From Ascaphus truei (taxonomy: Eukaryota > Chordata > Amphibia > Anura > Ascaphidae): DNA of 64,000 nt. Shown piece after piece: positions 56,658-64,000 of this stretch (the stretch's first letter is position 1; each line of letters begins with the position of its first letter). The notes beneath the pieces are model-generated. The model was not told the DNA's origin, ran no database searches, and saw only the letters and a program-made list of their open reading frames with translations. Position numbers and translations under genes: made by a program. The stretch spans positions 118,977,245 through 119,041,244 of the forward strand of contig CM071568.1 of assembly GCA_036426205.1 (NCBI GenBank), given 5' to 3'.

Positions 56658-56770
56658 AGTACCTTACTATATTCCAGTGGCCTGCCCATTACGCTATAAA
56701 AGAACAGGCAACACACTAGCTATATGATCTATATATTTATTGCATCGTTGTATGGTGAGTATGTTGCCAC

Positions 56771-57082
56771 ACTCAGTAGCTCTCTGGTTGACATAAATAT
56801 ATATTCATCATGTGGTGGGTGTGGGAGTTTGAGCTAGCTGGGAATGTGTGTTTATCAATGTCTGACTGGTAACAGTCAATTTGGAGGCTGGTGGCACCTC
56901 CCCCCAGAGCTCACTCCTCCTCCTTCACCTTTTTAACTTGGGAGGTCATTTCATTTGCTGCAGGAACAAGACCTATAATGGTTCTTCCCGTCTTACAGAG
57001 GTAAAAGGAAGGGTTCACAGTGTAGTGTAGTGTAGGACCTGCATTAATTTGGTTATACCTTGACGTTGGTATGCAGGCTTAT
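56771..57082. repeat. 312-bp direct duplication, copy 1
   Basis: CTCAGTAGCTCTCTGGTTGA through GTTGGTATGCAGGC recurs at 57232-57543 with only a few changes. Confidence 0.92.
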
Positions 57083-57231
57083 TACGCTTTGGCCAAAGGG
57101 TTAACTAAATAACCAAGTATTTAATATTATTATTATTATTGAAGTATTTTACTTTATACTTTTCATCATATATGTTTTGACAATGGGATGTAGCATTGGG
57201 CACCCCCTGTCTCTTGTTATATACAATTGTC

Positions 57232-57543
57232 ACGCTCAGTAGCTCTCTGGTTGACATAAATATATATTCATCATGTGGTGGGTGTGGGAGTTTGAGCTAG
57301 CTGGGAATGTGTTTATCAATGTCTGACTGGTAGCATTCAATTTGGAGGCTGGTGGCATCTCCCCCCAGAGCTCACTCCTCCTCCTTCACCTTTTTAACTT
57401 GGGAGGTCATTTCATTTGCTGCAGGAACAAGACCTATAATGGTTCTTCCCCTCTTACAGAGGTAAAAGGAAGGGTTCACAAGTGTAGTGTAGTGTAGGAC
57501 CTGCATTAATTTGGTTACACCTTGACGTTGGTATGCAGGCGTA
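57232..57543. repeat. 312-bp direct duplication, copy 2
   Basis: Second copy, 150 bp after the first. Its right end coincides with the end of transposase similarity in the exon at 57515-57634. Confidence 0.92.
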
Positions 57544-58932
57544 TGACATCCTGAAACGTCTCGCCACTTTCGATATATGCCAGTGCCTGGTCAACTCTTT
57601 TGATCTTGTTGGCGTCCCTTATCATAGGATACGCTCTGCAATGACAAGGAATAATTTTACAGGTACAGTAAAACCACACTTTTACCTACTTTGTCACAGT
57701 AAGACACTTATTTACACGTTCAAATTTCCATCCCAATTTGTGTGTCATCTGCTTGATGCTGGTCTCAGATGCTCTTATATTGTGAGTTTTCTCCAGAGCA
57801 GTCTTGACCCTTGCTGCAACCCTCTCATCATTCTCTTCACTTATTTGGTCCACCAGAAGCGTTGTCGTCCTACAGTGTAAAGGAAAATAGAATAAATTGT
57901 TACAGTAGGCCCCAAATTCTCTATAAAATAAATTTAATACTGACTAACCTTAAAACTTGCCCAAAAAATCAAGCATCCCAATAGCCTGCACGGATGGTTC
58001 TGTCCCACACTCAGTCACTCCTACCACCCATTGTGACCAAGCACTGCCATCTACAGCACTTATTCCCTCTTATAACCTCTTAGATTGTAAGCTCATCGGG
58101 GCAGGGATTTCCTTTCCTATTGTCTGACTTTGCTGCACTTATTGCTTATTTGCTGCACTTATTGTATTATTATATTTCCCTGTACTGTATTCTTTGTGAA
58201 GCGCTGAGTACACTTTTGGTGCTATATAAATAAAGACATACAATATGTAATGGAGCCTGAAAAAGAATGAGAATGTGTGAAAGTCTTGTATCGCTCTGGG
58301 GAAAGTGTTGATAAGCTGTTGAATGTCCTTCTGCTATAGAATGCTTTTTGAGGGGGGAATGTGCAACTGTGCCAGTCCGAGTGTGCAAGATAATACACTG
58401 TACAGTAGTTCAAATACTGTACTGTACATCATTTGAACGGGTTTACAATAAAGGTTCACTGCAGTACATGCTGTAAATAATCCCCCGCCCCCCAAAAATG
58501 AGACTATGCCACCTCATACAGTACATGTACAGTATACAGTCAAAATAAAAAGTAAGTGATTTTAGGAATTTAAAAATGGATAAATTATTAAAAACATGCA
58601 TACATGTTATTAGAGCAGTAGGACAATTTTTCTTCTCTAAAATAATTGCTAGGAAAAAAGTACTGTAAAACACACTAATGCATTTTACCAGTAATAGTGT
58701 AATTACAGTACATAATGTACAGTAAATAAAACAAAAAGACTTACTCTGTAGTGACTGTGGGACTCCGCTTTACACTTTTTGCCTTACCATGGGCCTGATA
58801 ATTGACTGCGATTGTTGTTAAACATAGGCCCGAAGCAACTAACCAGCGTTGGATCTGTAAAATTATATGTCCATTCTTGTACATATCCTGTATTCTCATG
58901 CTGAGATCCTTTGAAATCTTTTTCCTCTGCAT
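57515..58932 (-). pseudogene. Intron-containing Tc1/mariner-like transposase, N-terminal part only
   Basis: Three minus-strand exon-like pieces. Exon 1 (58788-58932) starts MQRKKISKDLSMRIQDMYKN and ends before GTAAGG. Exon 2 (57716-57869) follows CACTGTAG and encodes VDQISEENDERVAARVKTAL and SIKQMTHKLGWKFER, ending before GTAAAT. Exon 3 (57515-57634) follows TTGTCATTGCAG and encodes YPMIRDANKIKRVDQALAY and then stops. The SxxSxKxxxxKLGW...RDANKxKR pattern matches the helix-turn-helix and linker that precede the DDE domain in a Tc1/mariner-like family known from memory. Phases do not fit perfectly between exons, so small indels or wrong boundaries are likely. The catalytic domain is missing. 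Confidence 0.55.
57870..58260 (+). mobile_element. L2-type LINE 3' end (or derived SINE), within an intron
   Basis: 58080-58245 carries TTAGATTGTAAGCTCATCGG, GGGCAGGGATTTCC and ends GCTATATAAATAAAGACATA, the same 3' end as in 28740-28954. The start is not clear; 57960-58080 may belong to it. Confidence 0.65.
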
Positions 58933-59252
58933 CGCTGCTTTTAGAGAAAAAAATCAAGCACAGAGGAATGTATATTTGATGTGTATTCGATGTGTATTCA
59001 ATGTGCATTGAATCAACAAAATGGATGGTGTATTTATACTTTAATTTAATGGGCCTCAGCCTCACTCGACAGGTTTAGTACACAGTACGCCCACTTTTAA
59101 CACCTGCAGCTCATGTCCATGCCCGTGAAAAAATTCAAATAGGGACACAGTGTATAAAATGTGACACACATTGCATAGCCTCCCACACACTGATCTCTAT
59201 CTGAACTTACTCTTGTCCAGATACTGCATTGTGCATTATTCCATCTGCATCC

Positions 59253-59444
59253 ATGGATCAACCCTGATTCTACGGATGCAGGAACCTGCTTGCTTCTGCC
59301 GTGCTGACCACAAGAAAGCGAAAGGCGGAAGCTGTTTCTAAGCCACAGCCAAAACGAAAGGAGAATAAAGAAAACATTCTGAAGACTCCAAAGGCTAAGT
59401 ACCCTGGACCGATTTATGTGAAGAAGAAAATGGCTGCCATATAA
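59253..59444 (+). pseudogene. Small basic open frame with two KEN motifs and one in-frame TGA
   Basis: ATG at 59253, then TGA at 59265, then an open frame to TAA at 59442-59444. The 58-residue remainder is basic (TTRKRKAEAVSKPQPKRK) and includes KENKENILKTPKAKYPGP, with overlapping KEN boxes as found in APC/C substrates such as members of the geminin family. It also has a possible acceptor (CGGATGCAG) just upstream, so it could be an exon rather than an interrupted gene. I do not recognise it with confidence. Confidence 0.35.
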
Positions 59445-59733
59445 TTAAAGCAAAGGCTCTGATTGCCCAAAATTGACCCGGTAGCCTCCAACGATGCTAC
59501 TCTGCTGGGAACCCCCAGCTCATCTGCTCTAGCACCCTTCCTCTATGCTGCTCTGCTGGGAACCCCCAGCTCACCTGCTCCAGCATCCTGTAGCTACTCA
59601 CTTGTCTGTTTGCATATTGTATTGATGCACATACACTACTGTAATGTATTTTTTTTTTAAAGAATATTTTTTTTAAACGGCAGGTTGAGTTGCAGCTTTA
59701 AACTTAATACTGTACTGTAAATTGTATTCACCT

Positions 59734-60120
59734 TCATTGTAAACTTTGCCAAACAGGTGGAGATGAGCCACTGGCACTCCCGTAGTCTGTATTATAGTTG
59801 ACAGGTGATAGCTGGCCTGCTACACCTGTAGTTGACAGCTGATGAAGCTGGAAATCTTTTTGGTACATGCAAGCTTGCTGGTACCAGTACGTGAAGTCAT
59901 GCTCAGGCTGTAAATTTTGCAGGTATTCCGGCGGGGTAAGGTAGCAAGGATTGCCGTTCACCAGGTCTTCACTGACAGTTATTGTAAGCCAGTGTTGGCA
60001 CTGTTGCCGGCGCTGATACATTGCTGGATTGGTATTGACGAATCTTATATGGATTAAACCCGACCTTTCTCCTTTTGAAGTTGCCATGATCAAACATACT
60101 GTAAAAATCAGGGACCACAC
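59734..60120 (-). CDS. Unrecognised open frame of about 117-128 codons
   Basis: The frame starts at 60120, or at the second ATG at 60085-60087 (MATSKGERSG), and ends in TGA at 59734. An acceptor-like TTTTTACAG lies at 60099-60107 (minus strand) between the two ATGs, so it may be a last exon. The protein is Gln/Tyr/Ser-rich, not repetitive, with WLTITVSEDLVNGNPCYLTP and DFTYWYQQACMYQKDFQLHQ. It has no signal peptide or membrane segment. I see no known domain. It lies in a stretch free of recognisable transposons, which favours a host or domesticated gene. Downstream exons 57515-58932 are on the same strand, but a link is not shown. Confidence 0.35.
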   Translation of the reverse strand: MWSLIFTVCLIMATSKGERSGLIHIRFVNTNPAMYQRRQQCQHWLTITVSEDLVNGNPCYLTPPEYLQNLQPEHDFTYWYQQACMYQKDFQLHQLSTTGVAGQLSPVNYNTDYGSASGSSPPVWQSLQ

Positions 60121-60460
60121 CCCAATACCCTCTTGTATCTCCGCAGGAGGGGCAATGCGAAAAAAGACTGATCGCTACTTAAGGTTTTTCTTATCAAATG
60201 CTTCCAACCACGAACATCAGGGGAAATTTGTAAAAATCGTAGTTTGAAATGAAATATACATATATTTCGGCTACAGTCGCCATGTTATCTGCTGCAGCAT
60301 TAATTGCATAAAATATTAAAAATGCATAACTACATCAGGTTTTTTATACATGTACAGTCAGCAATTGTGCAAGAATACTGTAGGAATGTAGAACAAAGCA
60401 CACAGCTTAGAGTTTTATGTTTTTATTATGAAGTGCCTAAATTTGATAACGCAATTTGGA

Positions 60461-60536
60461 ACTGCATTAGGCATTAGACAGTGAGGCATTTAAAGTGAGC
60501 TTTTTAAGTGATAAATACAGTTAGACTATAGTTATT
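60461..60536. repeat. 75-bp direct repeat, copy 1
   Basis: GGAACTGCATTAGGCATTAG to TTAGACTATAGTT is repeated at 61030-61106, directly before the LINE start. Confidence 0.95.
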
Positions 60537-60610
60537 ATACTCACTTTCTTCATGCAAAACCAATAACCTCAGCTGATATGACATGGATCTAATTGCATTC
60601 TCTTCACAGG

Positions 60611-60862
60611 TATGTTCCTGATGTGCAAATCCTGTGTAAAATACTGACTCTGGCCTTGTAGAATTGATATAAGTATGTTCCTAATGTGCAAATCCTGTGT
60701 AAAAGACTGACAGTGGCCTTGTAGAATTGATATAAGTATGTTCCTGATGTGCAAATCCTGTGTAAAAGACTGACTCTGGCCTTGTAGAATTGATATAAGT
60801 ATGTTCCTGATGTGCAAATCCTGTGTAAAAGACTGACTCTGGCCTTGTAGAATTGATATAAG
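60611..60862. repeat. 63-bp tandem repeat, four units
   Basis: GTATGTTCCTGATGTGCAAA to AGAATTGATATAA, four near-identical copies. As 63 is a multiple of three, the minus strand stays open (HIRNILISILQGQSQSFTQD repeated). Confidence 0.95.
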
Positions 60863-61029
60863 TTAGTATGTTTGAATTTAAAAAGTGTTTTTTTTTTATT
60901 TTTATTTTTTTCTCCCTCTTAACTCTGTGCTGTTAATTGACCAACAGTAACAAGCTGATTTATTGGGGAGGGGGAGCGTCACGTGACTGCTTTATCTGTA
61001 TAATACCAACACCTTTCCTGCATCTTTGC

Positions 61030-61106
61030 AGGAACTGCATTAGGCATTAGACAGTGAGGCATTTAAAGTGAGCTTTTTAAGTGATAAATACAGTTAGACT
61101 ATAGTT
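61030..61106. repeat. 75-bp direct repeat, copy 2
   Basis: Identical or nearly identical to 60461-60536; ends where the L2 5' region appears to start. Confidence 0.95.
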
Positions 61107-61415
61107 TGACTAGAGGTGACTGGGGACTGGATCTACTGCAAACTCTTTTACTCAAGACAACAAACGGTAAGCTATTCAGATCACACTATGATCCCAAGCT
61201 TGCTAACCTGCCTATTTCAACCCCCACCCCTTTACAACTTATTTACTGCAGTCTCTCCCAAAACTGACTGCACAATACACTGAAACCCTGAACTGACTCT
61301 AGCATTGCAATACAGCTAAACATTTGACAAGGAACAGGCACACACCTGCTGTTTAGTCTGCTCACACTCACTCTGCTCACAACAGCTCCTTGCAGCACTG
61401 CCTACCTCTGGCATC

Positions 61416-64000
61416 ATGAACCTGCTATGTATTTTAACTTTTTTCTTTCTCCTGGCCTCATGGAGATGCTACTCCCTCTACCCACTACAAACTCCTCCAT
61501 CCTGGCCCACACCCAACATCACCATACACCCTGGACTACCCAGAAGCCTTGCACTATCTACTGAATGTTGGTGGAGAACTCTAAAAACCAGCATACCAAC
61601 CACTGCTCACTCAAATGGCAAACACCACAAATTTACAACTTGCAAACAACTACCCAAATTTCTACTCATACTGTTACTCTCTTTAGCAGGTGATATTGAA
61701 CCTAACCCAGGTCCTCCCATTTCAGCTCTGTCCCATGCCCCTGAGAATTCCACCTTTAAATTCCAAAAAGGGCTATCTGTCGCCCATTTAAACATCCGGA
61801 GCCTGCTGCCCAAACTGGACGAGCTAAGGGCATGGTGCCTTATGCATAAACCCAAAGCCATCGTTCTCACAGAAACATGCTATCCCCTAAAACTCCTGAT
61901 GCAAATATTGCCATTCAGGGATACTCCATTTTTAGGAGAGATAGGTCAAAGAGAGGAGGAGGGGTGTTATTTTATATTGCAGACACATTACAATTTACAC
62001 TGTTAAATTGCCCACCAAGCCCACCCTCTTTTGAAATTCTAGTTGGCAAAATCTGCCTCCCTTTTTCTAAGCCCATCTTGCTTGCTGGCATCTACCGCCC
62101 CCCTAAAGCCCCTCTACAATCCCTGACTGATATCACCCAATTTCTTGGCTCCATTTCCTCTCTGAATGAGAAGAGTGAGCTGCTAGTTCTTGGGGATTTC
62201 AACTTCAATTGGCTTGACCCTAAAAACCACAAAACCCAGTTACAACTCAAGTCACTTAACCTATCGCAACTCATTTCCCAACCCACACGGATAAACCTGA
62301 AGTCGCATAACCATTCCTTGCTAGACTGGATTCTCTCCTCAAACCCCAGCAGAATCCAATCCTCTGGCATCCTTCCTGATATTTTCAGTGACCATGCAAT
62401 AGTGTACTGTGTAAGAAAAATTAAACCGCCCCATTCAAGCCCTAAAGTTCTCCTCACTAGAACATTTAAAAACTTTAACCCACAACAGTTTCTGGATGAC
62501 CTTACCAACTGCCCATGGCACAGAATCGATTTAATTCCCGACCCTGATTCTGCGCTCGACTATTTCCAATCCGAGTTCTTAAAACTCTGCGATACCCATG
62601 CTCCACTACACAAAATAAGGGTACGGGGGGCCCACCTTCCATGGGTTACACCTGACCTTATAGCACTCTACCAGTTCAGGGATGCCTTGTGGAAAAGCTA
62701 CAAAGTAACTGGCACTACCAAGGATCTCAATCACTACAGATGCATGCGGAACATGTGCACAAGGCAAACAAGGCATGCAAAAGCACAATATTACTCTGAC
62801 AATCTCCACCAGAATACATCAAACCCAGCTAACTTCTGGAAGGTTATCAACAATATATTCCAGCCTCCTAAGCATCAACAACCAAGTAATATCACTAAGG
62901 GGGATATTAATCTGACAAACCCCACTGACATTGCAAATGCATTCAATGATTACTTTGTGGGGTGTGCCACTAACTTATTAGCGAAACGCAGCCCAAACCA
63001 CAAACCTGAATCTCATCCTGGGAGTACCCCTACAGTCCAACCCCTCCCAACACTGCCCACAATTTTCAATTTGGCCCAGTATCTGAAGAGGAGATTATAC
63101 AAGCGCTCCTCAAACTAAAACTAAGCAGCCAATGTGGACCCGACTTACTACAATCTAGGTTCCTACGACTTGGTGCCCCAGCCATTGCCAAACCAATTGC
63201 GTCCATAGTCAACTCTATCCTGTCTGCAGGCCATATCCCTAAGACCTGGAAAACTGCCAGAGTTGTCCCAATCTTCAAAAGTGGGGACAAAAACACTGTC
63301 TCAAACTACAGGCCAATCTCACTTCTCCCAATTTTATCCAAAGTCATGGAAAAATGTGTCCACTCCCAATTAAGCGATTTCTATACCAAGACAAATTTCC
63401 CTAGCCAATTCCAATCTGGGTTTCGTCCCAAACACTCCACCGTAACTACCCTGCTAAAAGTTTGCAATGAAATCCAGTGTTGAATGGAACGGGGACAACT
63501 CACTGGTGCAGTATTCCTAGATTTTGCAAAAGCTTTTGACACAGTTGATCATGCTATCCTGCTTAACAAACTCCAGAGCTCTGGAATAGGGAAACATGCT
63601 TTAAACTGGTTTCAGTCCTACCTATCAGGAAGATCCCAACGTGTGTCCATCTCAGGCTCTAACTCCAACCCCCTGGATATCACCTGTGGTGTCCCGCAAG
63701 GCTGTTCTGGGGCCCCTACTCTTCTCAGTGTTCATTAATGATCTTCCCACAGCTTCTAAGGAAGCCTCAATACACATGTATGCAGATGACACAATCCTAT
63801 ATGCACACAGCCATAGCCTCTCTGACCTTCAACACATACTTCAGTCTGACTTGTTGAGACTCTAAAACTGGATTTCCCAAAACAAACTGTTTTTAAACAC
63901 TGACAAAACTGTAACAATGGTCTTTGGGACCAAGACTAAATTTGTAAAGCTTCCAGTGACTGAGCTCCTGATTAGAACCAACGCTAACACCACCCTAACA
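61416..64000 (+). pseudogene. L2 ORF: leader with 2A-like motif, endonuclease, reverse transcriptase; several frameshifts
   Basis: MNLLCILTFFFLLASW at the start resembles a signal or membrane segment (residues 2-22). A 2A-like box follows (see next entry). The endonuclease begins at VAHLNIRSLLPKLDEL and shows LTETC, LVLGDFNFNW (near 62191) and SDHAIV (near 62390). A frameshift occurs near 61880 and another near 63080. The RT shows RVVPIFKSGD, NYRPISLLPILSK, TGAVFLDFAKAFDTVDH and CGVPQG. A TGA (63481-63483) and a further shift near 63700 break it. MYADDTILY (YADD at 63779-63790) is intact. The enzyme nicks DNA and copies the element RNA in place; this copy cannot make the full protein. Confidence 0.9.
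61692..61715 (+). other. 2A-like ribosome-skipping motif in the LINE leader
   Basis: Codons read DIEPNPGP, preceded by LLLSLAG and followed by P. This matches the D-(V/I)-E-x-N-P-G-P consensus; skipping would fall between the Gly at 61710-61712 and the Pro at 61713-61715. It lies between the hydrophobic leader and the endonuclease, so it would release the two as separate products. Confidence 0.8.

Larger units (their letters stand above)
61107..64000 (+). mobile_element. L2 LINE, near full length, runs off the window (copy L2-B)
   Basis: A 5' region of about 300 bp, then ORF with 2A-like motif, apurinic-type endonuclease and RT. The C-terminus and 3' end lie beyond 64000. Homologous to 48720-50350 in opposite orientation. 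Confidence 0.9.

Noticed and set aside
62092..62809. Minus-strand frames up to 138 codons
   Set aside because: Antisense to the L2 endonuclease frame.
1..64000. tRNA, rRNA, snRNA and miRNA genes
   Set aside because: No cloverleaf, box A/B pair or ribosomal sequence was recognised by eye. The long hairpins belong to MITE-like or palindromic repeats, and nothing shows processing.

Overview
The window looks like repeat-dominated nuclear DNA of a vertebrate, most likely an anuran amphibian. This is an inference. The evidence is a CR1 LINE with a TTACATAG-type 3' tail, L2 LINEs, many Penelope-like elements (PLEs) with GIY-YIG endonuclease, Ty3/gypsy LTR elements, Tc1-like and hAT/Harbinger-like DNA transposons, and introns with GT/AG signals. 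There is no operon structure and no complete host gene. Almost every protein-coding signal is a decayed transposon reading frame. Only a few short exon-like pieces could belong to host genes.

Layout. 1-2934: 3' part of a Ty3/gypsy element with its 3' LTR. 3060-5846: CpG-rich and minisatellite DNA, then two 245-bp palindromes and a transposon end. 6001-7362: a hAT-type element with an 8-bp target duplication. 7363-12435: mostly unique DNA with one possible plus-strand exon (7937) and one convincing minus-strand last coding exon (9552-9710). 12436-14225: three inverted-repeat (MITE-like) elements. 14226-20645: two PLE copies around a palindrome-rich block. 21206-24565: a second such block. 25667-27515: a second hAT-type element with a nested relative. 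28291-31640: a long PLE interrupted by an L2 3' end. 31973-46735: a cluster of large inverted-repeat blocks, one of which (35591-41581) sits inside another PLE. A Tc1 element lies at 42165-43571. 46736-50350: PLE end, decayed gypsy, L2 LINE. 50351-53397: unique DNA and a tandem repeat. 53398-55290: CR1. 55300-61030: microsatellites, duplications, a decayed intron-containing Tc1/mariner-like transposase and two small unrecognised open frames. 61107-64000: a near full-length L2 LINE with a 2A-like motif, running off the window.

The most interesting content is a dispersed family, called 'family P' here for reference only (blocks at 15546-18330, 21206-24565, 31973-34275, 35591-41581, 43572-46735). 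Its copies share long inverted arms and palindromes. They also share upstream modules with CCAAT, TGACGTCA and TATA-type boxes, short exon-like islands bounded by AG and GTAAGT/GTGAGT, and a GC-rich minisatellite block preceded by a pyrimidine tract and AATACAG-type acceptor. The order promoter - exon 1 - exon 2 - minisatellite exon - AATAAA recurs on both strands. This suggests that a spliced, polyadenylated transcription unit is carried by a large non-autonomous DNA element. No transposase was found in it, and I cannot assign it to a named family.
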